Assembly (NCBI RefSeq): GCF_031460495.1
Contig: NZ_JAVKTS010000002.1
Location: 365,332-429,331 of the forward strand
DNA length: 64,000 bases
Direction of reading: 5' to 3'
DNA from: Tissierella sp.
Lineage (GTDB): Bacteria; Bacillota; Clostridia; Tissierellales; Tissierellaceae
The position numbers and the translations under genes were made by a program. Positions within the stretch are counted from its first letter, which is position 1; each line of letters opens with the position of its first letter. Below the pieces are notes generated by a model, which was not told the DNA's origin, did no database searches, and worked only from the letters and a program-made list of their open reading frames with translations. This document shows positions 8,367 through 17,537 of this stretch, one piece after another.

Positions 8367-8888
8367 TTACGATATAGTTACTTGTAATTGAATTACCCAT
8401 GTATCAGGACTACCCTTTGTCCTTAGTGCAGATTCAACTTTACGATTAAGGTTTTTAGCAGAATCAAAAACTCCATTAGCAACAGTAAATTCTCTCCAAT
8501 TATGATTACCATCATCTGGACCAAAAGTAGAACGGAAGGTAATCACATTTCCAGATACTTGAGGGTAAGTAGCATCCATAGGAGCATAACTCTTGTTTGT
8601 ACCTAATAATCCGGTTTGAGTATTAACAGCAGCGGTAGTACCATCTCCAACTCCAATATGAGCATTAGCATTGTTAAAAGGTGTTTCAGAGCCACCAATC
8701 AATAGAGTGAGTAGGGAAGTGATACCTTCATTTAAAAGTAGATTTCCTTCAATTTTTTCAATATCATATAAATTCATATCTTTATCATATTTTTCAATAG
8801 TCCATTTGGGTTGCCATTTAGCATTTTCACCAATAGCCATACCAACATTTAAAGCTATAGAATCCGTTCCAAAACCTTTATCTTGCAT
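8367..8888 (-). CDS. Phage structural protein, probably tail-associated
   Basis: This is a 173-residue protein with a GGAG site before the ATG. It is beta-rich with the small-residue motif HIGVGDGTTAA and a closing WVIQLQVTIS. I recall similar proteins beside fibre genes in Firmicute prophages, usually unnamed. It is the first gene after the terminator that ends the lysis cassette, so a promoter or antitermination must supply its transcription. Confidence 0.6.
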   Translation of the reverse strand: MQDKGFGTDSIALNVGMAIGENAKWQPKWTIEKYDKDMNLYDIEKIEGNLLLNEGITSLLTLLIGGSETPFNNANAHIGVGDGTTAAVNTQTGLLGTNKSYAPMDATYPQVSGNVITFRSTFGPDDGNHNWREFTVANGVFDSAKNLNRKVESALRTKGSPDTWVIQLQVTIS

Positions 8889-8921
8889 ATAATCAGCTCC
8901 TTTAATTTAGTCAAATAAAAA

Positions 8922-8943
8922 AGCCACTCAATTAAGAATGGCT
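8922..8943 (-). terminator. Leftward terminator after the lysis cassette
   Basis: On the minus strand AGCCA and TGGCT form a short stem followed at once by TTTTTTATTTG. It lies seven bases after the stop of the small holin and separates lysis genes from fibre genes, which is unusual inside a late operon. Confidence 0.7.
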
Positions 8944-8949
8944 CATAAT

Positions 8950-9258
8950 CTATTTAGTTTTATTCTTATTTAATTCAAATACAGCAGCTTCAATCAAAGC
9001 ATCAAGTTGTATCAAATCAATATCTATGCTTTTTCCATTTAAAAACTCTATTACATATTCTTTCTTAGGGATATTTAAAATCCCTGCATTTTTCATTTGT
9101 TCGGCCGCACTAACTCCAACTTTAACCCAAAAAACAACATTATCCCTTTGTTTTTCAGTAGTATTAGCGTTGATATAAGGCCTTACAGTATAAGTTATGA
9201 AAGCACCTATTAAAGCAAATACAATAGTTCCTATACTTACAATAGCTTCACCATTCAT
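8950..9258 (-). CDS. LLH-type phage holin
   Basis: This is a 102-residue protein. An N-terminal membrane segment (residues 6-28) is followed by a soluble, helical part with VFWVKVGVSAAEQMKNAG, typical of the LL-H family of small holins whose name comes from a Lactobacillus phage. Holins form the membrane lesions that time lysis. It lies 12 bases after the amidase gene, with AGGAGG before the start, and together with the larger holin-like protein at 10152 gives this phage two candidate holins. Confidence 0.8.
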   Translation of the reverse strand: MNGEAIVSIGTIVFALIGAFITYTVRPYINANTTEKQRDNVVFWVKVGVSAAEQMKNAGILNIPKKEYVIEFLNGKSIDIDLIQLDALIEAAVFELNKNKTK

Positions 9259-9270
9259 TTGAATTCCTCC

Positions 9271-10026
9271 TTATTTAGAAATCCTATCTATGATAGACCA
9301 GAACAACCAACCAGGTATATTCTCGCCTAGTTTCTTTTTCCAATCATCAGGACTATTAACAATTAAATTTCCATTATTGTCTTTTTTCTTATTCAAAGAA
9401 TCCAAGGCTTTCTCTCCTTGAACCTTTTGCCATTCTAGTAATTCAGCCACAACTAACACCTCAACTTTCGCATAATACCTCTTAGTTATATCAGCAACCA
9501 GCTTATCCCATGCACTCGGATTCACCATGTAATACTTAGGACAATCCTTTCCAGTTACATCAAAATGTCGCCATAGAGTGTCTTTGGATGGTCTCAAATC
9601 GAACTCTATCAATAAATCTGCAACTCTATTTATCAAAGTATTATAAGTTTTATCATTGAACTTACCACTCCAATCAGGGTGACATGCCTCAATGCCATAT
9701 AAGTATCTATTAGGGGAATTAGCTAGTAATTGCTTTGCCCTAGCTTTATATGACTTTGCACCTACATGATAAGCGACTTCGGTCTTAGGTAGACAAATTA
9801 TAACTTCGCCATCTAGTCCAATGACCTCATGAGAACTAGCATATCTCTTAGGAGTAGCAGTTTGATTTTTAAGGTTTTCAAAGTAATTTCTATTATTAAT
9901 AGCCTTCGAATTTGCATTACCCACCCAATGAATACCAATCCCTTTAATGCCTAGCATTTTAGATTGAGGTCTTGAATAAATATTAGGGGATAGGAGGGAG
10001 GTAATAATTTCATATTCTTTTGCCAT
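9271..10026 (-). CDS. N-acetylmuramoyl-L-alanine amidase endolysin
   Basis: This is a 251-residue endolysin that cuts the amide bond between MurNAc and the stem peptide. The amidase-2 (PGRP-like) fold is shown by GIHWVGN with zinc ligand His33, a YGIEACH strand with Glu113, His154 in LWRHFDVTGKDCP, and Cys162 as the likely third ligand. The C-terminal 80 residues, with LLEWQKVQGEKAL and DDWKKKLGE repeats of charged helix, are probably a wall-binding or linker region. No signal peptide is present, as expected for a holin-dependent enzyme. Confidence 0.88.
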   Translation of the reverse strand: MAKEYEIITSLLSPNIYSRPQSKMLGIKGIGIHWVGNANSKAINNRNYFENLKNQTATPKRYASSHEVIGLDGEVIICLPKTEVAYHVGAKSYKARAKQLLANSPNRYLYGIEACHPDWSGKFNDKTYNTLINRVADLLIEFDLRPSKDTLWRHFDVTGKDCPKYYMVNPSAWDKLVADITKRYYAKVEVLVVAELLEWQKVQGEKALDSLNKKKDNNGNLIVNSPDDWKKKLGENIPGWLFWSIIDRISK

Positions 10027-10168
10027 TATTTTTCACCGCCTTTGCAATAGGTATAAGAAGAAAGAAGGTAATTAGAGTATATCTAACAATGCGATAACTA
10101 CATAACCATAGCATAAAAGCCCGATATGTAGAATAGAACGAATACGCTTGCTCAAATACGCTCTTCAT
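10010..10168 (-). CDS. Small membrane protein overlapping holin and amidase genes
   Basis: This is a 52-residue frame that fills the gap between the holin and amidase genes. It starts with ATG behind GAGGTGAAGG inside the holin gene and ends inside the amidase start region, overlapping both. Residues 17-45 are hydrophobic with scattered basic residues, consistent with one membrane segment. The strong ribosome site and the exact filling of the gap support it; composition alone would not. It might be an antiholin or spanin-like helper (inference). Confidence 0.5.
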   Translation of the reverse strand: MKSVFEQAYSFYSTYRAFMLWLCSYRIVRYTLITFFLLIPIAKAVKNNGKRI

Positions 10169-10703
10169 AATCCTTCACCTCATTTTCTTTAGGTGTTTTC
10201 TTTTCCTCTTCTTCATAAGGTTTCATTAATTCTTTGTTCTTCTTTCGTGCAAATAAAAGAAGCCAGTCTAATTTAGCACCAGCTTCAATTAAATTTTCTA
10301 TATTAGATTGAAATTCCCTCATGAACATGACAGAGTAGACGAAGGAGGCAATAAATATTCCTAGACCTTCTAAATAAACTACTCTATACGATAAACCTGT
10401 GAGTACACTTATCATAAGATAGGACACAAATTTAACTTCTGTACCTTTCCACAAGGTTTTGCTAAATACTTTTTTCTTTTTAACAGAATTTTTATAGCCA
10501 CCATTTTTCTTGCAAATAGAATAGATCTTTGTAATAGCATCTATAATAGCAGCCGCAAAGACAGCTAAAAAAGAAGTCCTATAAAATTGTACAGGAAACA
10601 TCACGAACCCAGCAAATGTAACAATTGCACCTAATACAGGCTTTGCACCAGTGAAAGCCCTATCAATATAACCCCCGATGTCTTTTAATGTATTCACATC
10701 CAT
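10152..10703 (-). CDS. Phage holin family protein (Cph1/TcdE-like)
   Basis: This is a 183-residue protein with GGGGGTG before the ATG. Hydrophobic segments at about 20-38, 43-60 (FLAVFAAAIIDAITKIYSIC), 88-106 and 111-128, then a charged Lys/Glu-rich tail, match the larger toxin-secretion/phage-lysis holins of clostridia. Such holins export endolysin by permeabilising the membrane. It follows the tape measure gene directly and precedes the amidase, so lysis genes interrupt the tail module. Confidence 0.75.
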   Translation of the reverse strand: MDVNTLKDIGGYIDRAFTGAKPVLGAIVTFAGFVMFPVQFYRTSFLAVFAAAIIDAITKIYSICKKNGGYKNSVKKKKVFSKTLWKGTEVKFVSYLMISVLTGLSYRVVYLEGLGIFIASFVYSVMFMREFQSNIENLIEAGAKLDWLLLFARKKNKELMKPYEEEEKKTPKENEVKDYEERI

Positions 10704-10718
10704 ATTACACCCCCACGA

Positions 10719-13700
10719 TTAAGCCATATTAGAAATGGCTCTTTGTAATTCTCTTGCAAAACTTCTTTCGTCAGAATCATCTTCAAATACGGTTCGTTCA
10801 GAGTTATAAAGTGGAGCATGGAAATTCTGTATAACTCTCCTATCGGTCATGTTGGAAACAGAAGATTGCCCTGAAGGTTTTTGATACAACGCACTTATCA
10901 ATCCTTCTAATTTAATAGATAAATCAGGAGGAAATACCAACTCACCAGGTTTAAACATTGCCATACCATAAGATAAGGTCTTAGCACCAGTATGAAATTC
11001 TGGATATTCACCTAAGTCAGGATTTCGACCATATTTAATCCTAAGGGCGTTATTTTCATCATTAAGTTTTTTCATTTCAGTGTTAATACTTTGACTAAAT
11101 CCCTGAGATTGGAGTTGTTTCCACTTATCACCATTTGCAACAAACTTAAGATAATCAGCATCTGTCATTCCCCAGTCATGTTTAGAATATTCATTATTAG
11201 AATATTTATCACCATAACCAGAAAGACTATTACCGTAATCATTAATACCATCTACAATACCACCGATAGATCCATAATCCCCAGAACTTAAAGCCTGTTC
11301 AATTTTATCCAAATAATTCTCTTTAAACTTATCAAACATTACTTCGGACATGGTGGAGGCTAATGCAATCATATCAATGCTATGTTCATCAAAAGCTATT
11401 TCAATTTGATTATAGGATTTTTCCCATTTCTCTTTTTCTTGATTTGCAGTATCTTCTATAGCTTTAACTTCATCCTGAGCAATTTTCTTTTTATTTTCAA
11501 GACCTTGCTTTTTAAGTTCAATTTCTCTATCATGTTCATCTTCATCTATTTGCTTTAATAAATCTGCTACTTTTTTACGAGCATCTTCAGATGTTCTAAC
11601 TTGCCAATATGCCAATTCCTCACGAAATTTTGCCATTTTCTTTTCATGGTCAGATTCATCTTCTTGACGATCTAAAAGCTCAAGTTCTTTTTCAATGCCT
11701 TTAATAATGTCTTCTTGAGCAGATTTTTTCTTTTTAGATTCATCTTCAATCTGTTGGATTCTATCATCATAAGCATCTTTAACAGTTTTTTGTTGGTCAG
11801 AAATCAGATTTTTATATAAATCAAATAAATTCTCAACCCTTGCTTGTTCTTCAGATAGAGAAGATGCTTTAACTTTATACAACTCTCTATATTTTTTAAT
11901 TTGTTCCTCAATTCCTAATACACCAAGCCTAGCTAAATGCTTAATTGAATTTTCTTCATTATTGAGAGATTCAGTCATAATTTGATTTCTTAGTTTGTAT
12001 AGATTTTGGTTAGCTTGTTTTACAGCTTCTATATTATTTAATTGATTTGTTTTAACTCTTTCCCAAGCTGCAATTTCTTCTTCTACGGTCAACTCATTAA
12101 GGCTTTTCTTCTCACTAATCCAATTAACAGATTTTTTAAGATTATCATCCATTAGAGATTTTTCAGCAGAATACAACCTTTTATTAATATCCATGAGTTC
12201 ATCAGCAGTTTTTACATGTTTAGACTTTATTTGATTTAAAGTATTTATTTCATCTTCTGTGGTAATTTCATTAATATATTTTTTATAATCAAGTATTTTT
12301 AATGCATTGTCTAAAGCTTCATTTTTGTAAGCAGATGTTTTAGTTTTGGAAGGTTTGGCTTCTCCAACTTTTGGAACATATTGGTTTATAGTATTAGAAT
12401 TAGGGTCATTAGTAGAAGTAGCTTTATCTGCCCAACTACTTAATTCTGCATCTAACTCATTTAATAACTTTTCTTGTGTACTTGCTAATCCTGATAATGC
12501 TTTAATGCTATTTTCTCGATTTCGAATTTCTTGTTCAACATTAGTAAGACCATATTGTTTATTTATATCTGCTATTTCTCTATTTAATTTACCAGTTCTT
12601 TTATCATAATATGGAACATTAGTACGAGCTTTTTCTATAGCTTCTAGAGCTTCTTTGTTTTCCAACTTTAATGAATTTAATTCAGACCTTGCAATATCTA
12701 ACTCATTTCTGGTCTGTCCCAATAATAATTCTTGGTCAACATACGAAGATGCAGTAGCAGACATTTTAGCTTGATAACCTTGGGCTATGGCTTGTTGTTT
12801 TAAAGCTTCAATATTGTCATATATAGCAGTTGTATTGCCTATAACTTTGCCAGTTTGTTCATCGATAACTAAACTCAAATTAGGGAACGACTGATTAAGC
12901 TGGTCTACAATAGCCTTCATTTGAGCCTTTTCAGATATATTTAATTCTTCTTTTTTAGTTAATTCATCTAGTTTATTTGCTAAAGTTTCAGACTTTTTAG
13001 CTTGTTCAAGTAAACTATTGCTAGTTTCATCTGCAGCTTGTAATTGGCTATTATAAGACTTTGTTAATTCTTCTTGTTTCTGTTTAAGGCCATCAGATGA
13101 ATCATGAGCACTATCTAAATTAGATTTATATAAACCTATGGCACCAACAACAGCGGGTATAATTGCCAGCAATTTAGTCCAACCAGGTAAAGATAAAGCA
13201 GCACCTAAAGTAGCATCTACACCAAACATTCCACCAACAGATTTAATAGCCTTAGAAATAGCGAGAAGTTCCAACGCAGTAAGCAACAATGCCTTTCCTT
13301 CATCATCCATGCTTGCAATTCCATTTGTAACATCTATGGCAGTATCTGTTATGCCTTTTAATACATCAAGAAGCCCAGCATCACCTAAAGCAACAGCTAA
13401 TTGTTCAGCAGAAGTCTTAAGTGATTGGTATTTCTTTTCAAGAGTATCCATAGTTCTAGCATTTTCTGATTGTGAATATCCAGCAGCATCCATCATTCCA
13501 TTAAGTACATTTTGAGCACCAAATAATCTTTCAATCATTCCTATAAAATAATTTCTACGATAAACACCGGCTGAAGCCTGAGAAATATCTCTTGTTTGAA
13601 GGTCATTCCATTCTTCTTGCATACCTAAAGCGTTTGCCATCTCTTCACTAAATAAGTTTGCATCGTCAGCAGATTCCATAAATCCATCTTTAATTGAATT

Positions 13701-14786
13701 GCTTGCAGTATCCCATTTAGAAGCAATATCTTGAAAAATTTCCATAACATTTCTAAATTGAGTTTTGGCATTATCAGCAAACATATTTATTCCCATATCT
13801 TCAAGTGTATCAATGGATTTAGGTCTTTGAATATATGATAAAATTGAGTTAAGAGCATTTCCAACTTCTTGGCCAGTTCGACCACTTGCTTCACGCATTA
13901 CAGTTAAAAGTGCAATGGTTTCATCAATCGATAAGTTCATTATCCTAGCAGCACCAGACGACCTTAATAATCCATCAACTAAATCTTGAGATGTAACAGT
14001 AAAATCATCACCAGTTTTATTAATTTTATCTAACAATACTGGAAGTTCAGCAGAAGTCATTTTCCATTGAGCCATAATACCTATTAGTGATTCTGTAGAG
14101 TTCTTAGCATCCAATTCAGCAGTATTTAAAGCGAGTAGGGAAGTCTTAGTATTATCTAAACTATCTTGCACACCATAGCCAGCTTGTGCCCATCTTAATG
14201 CTATATCCTGGACTATTTCAAACGATTGTCCATAGTCTACCCCGAGTTGTAATAGTTCATCTCTATAATTATTGAATACAAAGGTACTATCTTCCATAAC
14301 CCTTGAGATTTCAACCATACCCATTTCAACTTCTGCAATAGTAGATATAGCTTCTTTAGCACCTTTCATTGCACCATAGAATAGTGAACCACTAAGGAAC
14401 CATGAGCTTCTTCTTTGCCATTCTGAACTAAAGACATTATATTGGTTACCTACTTCCTCAACAGATTGCTTGTGTTGTTTAGCAGCCTTCGTAGCAGATA
14501 CAAATCCATCAGAAATATCCTTGCTTGACTTCTTAGCGATAGTTTGTACAGTTTGCAAAGGCTGTCCGAATTGGTCTAATATGGTTTTTTGTCCACCCAT
14601 ACTACCTAACTGACTAGAAAATGTGTTATTAATATCTTTGGCACCTTGCATAGCCAACATTTTCATTTGAGCCAATTCTTTGTTCAGATTGCTTATTCTA
14701 TTTTCAAATCTCTCTGTAGCACTTATAGCAGGGGAATAATCAAGTCCCAGAGATTGCATAATTTTTACTACACTATCATCATTCAT
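10719..14786 (-). CDS. Tail tape measure protein (TP901 type)
   Basis: This is a 1355-residue protein, the longest in the window, placed just after the frameshifted tail chaperones as expected. Residues about 135-480 carry the TP901 tape measure core: VEMGMVEISRVMED, LALNTAEL, SGRTGQEVGNALNSIL. A hydrophobic patch at about 505-555 may be the membrane-penetrating part. Residues 590-1200 are dominated by charged coiled coil (EKELELLDRQEDESDHEKK). The length sets tail length in siphophages. The upstream ribosome site is only modest. Confidence 0.9.
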   Translation of the reverse strand: MNDDSVVKIMQSLGLDYSPAISATERFENRISNLNKELAQMKMLAMQGAKDINNTFSSQLGSMGGQKTILDQFGQPLQTVQTIAKKSSKDISDGFVSATKAAKQHKQSVEEVGNQYNVFSSEWQRRSSWFLSGSLFYGAMKGAKEAISTIAEVEMGMVEISRVMEDSTFVFNNYRDELLQLGVDYGQSFEIVQDIALRWAQAGYGVQDSLDNTKTSLLALNTAELDAKNSTESLIGIMAQWKMTSAELPVLLDKINKTGDDFTVTSQDLVDGLLRSSGAARIMNLSIDETIALLTVMREASGRTGQEVGNALNSILSYIQRPKSIDTLEDMGINMFADNAKTQFRNVMEIFQDIASKWDTASNSIKDGFMESADDANLFSEEMANALGMQEEWNDLQTRDISQASAGVYRRNYFIGMIERLFGAQNVLNGMMDAAGYSQSENARTMDTLEKKYQSLKTSAEQLAVALGDAGLLDVLKGITDTAIDVTNGIASMDDEGKALLLTALELLAISKAIKSVGGMFGVDATLGAALSLPGWTKLLAIIPAVVGAIGLYKSNLDSAHDSSDGLKQKQEELTKSYNSQLQAADETSNSLLEQAKKSETLANKLDELTKKEELNISEKAQMKAIVDQLNQSFPNLSLVIDEQTGKVIGNTTAIYDNIEALKQQAIAQGYQAKMSATASSYVDQELLLGQTRNELDIARSELNSLKLENKEALEAIEKARTNVPYYDKRTGKLNREIADINKQYGLTNVEQEIRNRENSIKALSGLASTQEKLLNELDAELSSWADKATSTNDPNSNTINQYVPKVGEAKPSKTKTSAYKNEALDNALKILDYKKYINEITTEDEINTLNQIKSKHVKTADELMDINKRLYSAEKSLMDDNLKKSVNWISEKKSLNELTVEEEIAAWERVKTNQLNNIEAVKQANQNLYKLRNQIMTESLNNEENSIKHLARLGVLGIEEQIKKYRELYKVKASSLSEEQARVENLFDLYKNLISDQQKTVKDAYDDRIQQIEDESKKKKSAQEDIIKGIEKELELLDRQEDESDHEKKMAKFREELAYWQVRTSEDARKKVADLLKQIDEDEHDREIELKKQGLENKKKIAQDEVKAIEDTANQEKEKWEKSYNQIEIAFDEHSIDMIALASTMSEVMFDKFKENYLDKIEQALSSGDYGSIGGIVDGINDYGNSLSGYGDKYSNNEYSKHDWGMTDADYLKFVANGDKWKQLQSQGFSQSINTEMKKLNDENNALRIKYGRNPDLGEYPEFHTGAKTLSYGMAMFKPGELVFPPDLSIKLEGLISALYQKPSGQSSVSNMTDRRVIQNFHAPLYNSERTVFEDDSDERSFARELQRAISNMA

Positions 14787-14812
14787 ATAGTCACCACACT
14801 TTCAAAAGTGCA

Positions 14813-15522
14813 TTAAAAACTACCAAAGAAAGATTCAACATCTTCTTGAGAAGATTCTTCCAAGGTAGTAGGGGAGAGGGTAGGAGTACCACCAAATATA
14901 TTAGGCATTCCCATTTTGATTGATATGTTTTCTTTGGCTCCATCCAAAATAGTCATAATTTGAGGGATTGTCCTACGAGAAATTTCCTCATAAGCCATTC
15001 CTGTATGATATAGCACTCTGGAATAGATTTGTCCCCAATCAGGGTGCTTGTTGTCATCCTTAATAAGAAGTTTTAATAATTCTCCAATACTATCAGTTTC
15101 CTTAAGTTTAAGTTTTCGCTTACCAAGTTCAGCCTTGATTTCATCTAAGGATAAAGATTCGTATTTATTTTCTTTCTCCTTATCATCAGATGGAGCCCAA
15201 ACTATCCCAAGAAATCACACAACTTTCTAAAAAACTCTTTTAGATCCACAACATCCCAATCATTCTCCATTGCTTTTTCAAGAGTTACTGGATTACCTTC
15301 TTCGTCAAAGCAATAATGAGTTAGCCAATTGTCAACTTTAACACTGGATTTTTTATCTGTTATATTAAATAGTTGAGTACCTAAACTCAAATTATCCTTC
15401 ATAAATCTTTCAATATCCCTTAAGACAATAGGCTTAATGGTATAATGCTTTTCTTTTACAATAAAAGAACCACCATCACCAAGCATTACTGATAATGGAG
15501 TAGGTTTCTTATCTTCGTTCAT
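14813..15522 (-). CDS. Tail assembly chaperone, -1 frameshift product (G-T type)
   Basis: The frame that ends at 14813 has no plausible start of its own: it is open from just after a TGA at 15215-15217 and lacks ATG for most of its length. It is one base back (-1) from the 15202-15522 frame. Joining the two gives about 235 residues, the standard arrangement of siphophage tail chaperones that coat the tape measure protein during tail assembly. The downstream part (about 133 residues) is helical and acidic and includes KHPDWGQIYSR and ISRRTIPQIMTIL. The slip must occur in 15202-15214. Confidence 0.75.
15202..15214 (-). other. Probable -1 ribosomal slip window
   Basis: The minus-strand codons here are TTC TTG GGA TAG, preceded by GAT. 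The -1 frame is closed by TGA just upstream and the zero frame by TAG, so the slip is confined to about four codons. No textbook X-XXY-YYZ heptamer is present; the best pairings are a P-site GGA slipping to GGG at the TAG stop, or TTC to TTT. The exact mechanism is inference. Confidence 0.6.
15202..15522 (-). CDS. Tail assembly chaperone, short form (G type)
   Basis: This is a 106-residue protein with an AGGAGG site before its ATG, ending FRKLCDFLG at a TAG. It is small, mixed alpha/beta and lies between the major tail protein and the tape measure gene, the usual place of the abundant short chaperone. The second product arises by a -1 shift near its stop. Confidence 0.8.
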   Translation of the reverse strand: MNEDKKPTPLSVMLGDGGSFIVKEKHYTIKPIVLRDIERFMKDNLSLGTQLFNITDKKSSVKVDNWLTHYCFDEEGNPVTLEKAMENDWDVVDLKEFFRKLCDFLG

Positions 15523-15546
15523 GCTAATTACCTCCTATAAAAAGAT

Positions 15547-15570
15547 AATCCCACTAATTAAAGTGGGATT
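15547..15570 (-). terminator. Attenuator after the major tail protein gene
   Basis: AATCCCACT at 15547-15555 pairs with AGTGGGATT at 15562-15570. On the minus strand it is followed by ATCTTTTTAT. It starts within the last codons of the major tail protein and probably lowers expression of the genes beyond it. Confidence 0.75.
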
Positions 15571-16358
15571 TCAGTTTTCTTATTCATAACAACATTTACA
15601 CCTGCAGGCTTAATTGCAGCAAAGTTTAATGTAGATGGAGCGTGTTGTTTTGCTAAATTTTCATCAATACTGCCTGTTAATTGAGCTCTTGAGATAGTAG
15701 AGTTGTTCTTATACCTCTTAGTTTTATCCTTAGCCAATGTTTCGTGGATAATTTCAATTTGAATGGTAGGATTGATATGATTTTCGTTGATATCATAAGC
15801 TTCAACTTCATCAGCTTCAAATACATATTCTATAGTAATTTCTTTACCAGCATCAGTAGAAGCAAATACTAATTTATCAGGAGCATCAGCGGCACCAACT
15901 TCAACATCAAACTCTCCTGCTATAGGAGCATCTGGAGCAACAGCTTTTGTCATTGGTTTACTTTCACTATCTAGTACAGTAGGAGTGCCATCAACAGTAC
16001 CAAGCAACTCAATTTCATAAGGAGCTTCTAAAGGAATTGCAGTTGTAATAACTTCTTTAACCTTTCCAGCTGCTTTACTAATCTTCGCATTTTGCAAGAA
16101 TGCCAAAGTTGCACTATTAAGAGTAGTCAAGTTAATCCCAATAGTATAAGCAACGCCTGTTTCGTAAACCCCAGCAGGGTAGTTAGAGTTACCATCTGGA
16201 ATTTCATAAGTGTTCATAGTCTTTTGTCTAGTAATTCCATCGCAAGTTTCAGTTAAAATTCTTTTATCTTCAGGTTTTGTTGATAATGCACCAGTCATAG
16301 GGTCAACCTTTGTAAGAATAACCCGACCAGCATTAACCGCTAAATAATCTTTACTCAT
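15558..16358 (-). CDS. Major tail tube protein
   Basis: This is a 266-residue protein with AGGAAATG-type spacing from its ribosome site. It begins with a beta-rich segment (GRVILTKVDP) and has the insertion PDAPIAGEFDVEVGAADAP at about 145-163, then YEFDAD-like strands and a basic, helical end. Position between the connector genes and the tail chaperones, plus the downstream attenuator, fits the tube protein that polymerises around the tape measure. The middle insertion may be an exposed domain on the tube surface. Confidence 0.75.
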   Translation of the reverse strand: MSKDYLAVNAGRVILTKVDPMTGALSTKPEDKRILTETCDGITRQKTMNTYEIPDGNSNYPAGVYETGVAYTIGINLTTLNSATLAFLQNAKISKAAGKVKEVITTAIPLEAPYEIELLGTVDGTPTVLDSESKPMTKAVAPDAPIAGEFDVEVGAADAPDKLVFASTDAGKEITIEYVFEADEVEAYDINENHINPTIQIEIIHETLAKDKTKRYKNNSTISRAQLTGSIDENLAKQHAPSTLNFAAIKPAGVNVVMNKKTEIPL

Positions 16359-16378
16359 TTTTCATCATTCCTTTCATA

Positions 16379-16795
16379 TTAAACTGGACTAAAATATCCA
16401 AAATGGACACCAAAACAATAAAAGCCAGTAGCGGTTGGTAATTCGCCTAACTGACCTTTGAAAGTAAGATATCTTCCGTTTATTCTTTTATTATTTAAAA
16501 CATCAACAACTTTACCCATAATTTGCCTAGCTTGAAAGTCTTGCACGGAAGGGACATGACAATCAATTGCAATAATCTCCTCGAACAAAATTGAACTTCT
16601 AGTACCCCTAGAACGGAGAGGGTAGAGGCACAACCTTTTATCACTTGAAAGAAGGTCACTCCATTGACTCTTTTTAGTAATCCTCTTACCAATTTCAGAG
16701 TTAGACTTACCTGTCAAGTCAAGGAGTCTCATTATTTCTTTATCAGCTATTAATAATTTTTGTATCGTGTTTAGATCTTTATCAAAGTCATACAA
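16379..16795 (-). CDS. Tail terminator/tail completion-type protein
   Basis: This is a 138-residue protein. The helical start (YDFDKDLNTIQKLLIADKEIMRLLDL) and beta-rich second half with ILFEEIIAIDCHVPS fit the small proteins that cap the tail tube or join it to the connector. It lies just before the tail tube gene, the usual place. The family cannot be named from sequence alone. Confidence 0.6.
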   Translation of the reverse strand: MYDFDKDLNTIQKLLIADKEIMRLLDLTGKSNSEIGKRITKKSQWSDLLSSDKRLCLYPLRSRGTRSSILFEEIIAIDCHVPSVQDFQARQIMGKVVDVLNNKRINGRYLTFKGQLGELPTATGFYCFGVHFGYFSPV

Positions 16796-16823
16796 AATAC
16801 CACCACCTTAATGGCATAAAAAT

Positions 16824-16840
16824 AACCCCATGGAGGGGTT
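16824..16840 (-). terminator. Leftward attenuator hairpin
   Basis: AACCCC at 16824-16829 pairs with GGGGTT at 16835-16840, and the minus strand continues ATTTTTATG. It lies at the stop of the 16840 gene. It could reduce read-through towards the tail terminator gene. Confidence 0.65.
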
Positions 16841-17382
16841 TAAGTTTTCTCCGTTATAATGAACTTACTAAACGGAAATTCTTTAATTGTTCGCTTAATT
16901 CTCTCTTTAAATCTATAACTTTTCATCCATCTCATAGCGGTTTCCATAGCATGAGAGGGTGGAGTGGGAGTAGCCCATCCAGAAGCCTCAAGGTCATATC
17001 CACCTTTGACATATCCATTGATAGGATTTCCTAATATATCGACTTGACCTGGAGCATTAGGGCGGCTTCTAATTTTATTATCATTTCTAGCAGGATTCCA
17101 TAAAGGACTATTTTTATAATCGTCCAAAGCAGGGTTTGAAGTATCCATTAATGAACCAGTACCATACTCATCCATAATAGCCCATGCACCACCAGCAATA
17201 GATGCAGTAATAACATTGGCGATATCAGTTATTTCTTCATCATGTAAACTTTCTCTACCTTCAGGAGTTTGCATACCTTGTTTAGCTTCATTGAGAAGTT
17301 CTTGTTGCAAATCCCTCATAGCATCAATTAAACTTTTGTGAAAGGCAGTAATACAGCCTTGACTATCAAATCTTACTGACAT
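16840..17382 (-). CDS. Minor head-tail joining protein, unknown family
   Basis: This is a 180-residue protein whose ATG lies 5 bases inside the end of the preceding small gene. It starts [10 protein letters not shown] with a long helix and then IADMDEYGTG-like and [17 protein letters not shown] segments. The position, two genes before the tail tube, corresponds to HK97 gp10-like joining proteins, which is the best guess. The very Pro/Gly/Asn-rich middle suggests an ordered loop rather than disorder. Confidence 0.55.
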   Translation of the reverse strand: MSVRFDSQGCITAFHKSLIDAMRDLQQELLNEAKQGMQTPEGRESLHDEEITDIANVITASIAGGAWAIMDEYGTGSLMDTSNPALDDYKNSPLWNPARNDNKIRSRPNAPGQVDILGNPINGYVKGGYDLEASGWATPTPPSHAMETAMRWMKSYRFKERIKRTIKEFPFSKFIITEKT

Positions 17383-17537
17383 TTGATATCAACCTTTTTA
17401 GATTTCTTTTCAATATAAATTACAGGCAATCTAAACTTATTTTTATATCTTTTAACCAATGCAATTTTACCAATTCGAAGTAAACCATATCCATATTGGA
17501 ATAATCTATCAATTCTTTCTTCACTAGCTAATTTCAT
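17373..17537 (-). CDS. Small basic phage protein
   Basis: This is a 54-residue frame, [20 protein letters not shown] to VDIKCQ, that overlaps the preceding gene as ATGA and runs into the next start. It is basic (many Lys and Arg) with a beta-like [10 protein letters not shown] segment. Tight overlaps at both ends make it a convincing gene despite its size. Function unknown; a small connector component is possible. Confidence 0.7.
   Translation of the reverse strand: MKLASEERIDRLFQYGYGLLRIGKIALVKRYKNKFRLPVIYIEKKSKKVDIKCQ

Noticed and set aside
14813-15016. Independent small gene starting GTG at 15016
   Set aside because: No ribosome site; the frame is open much further upstream and fits the -1 frameshift product.
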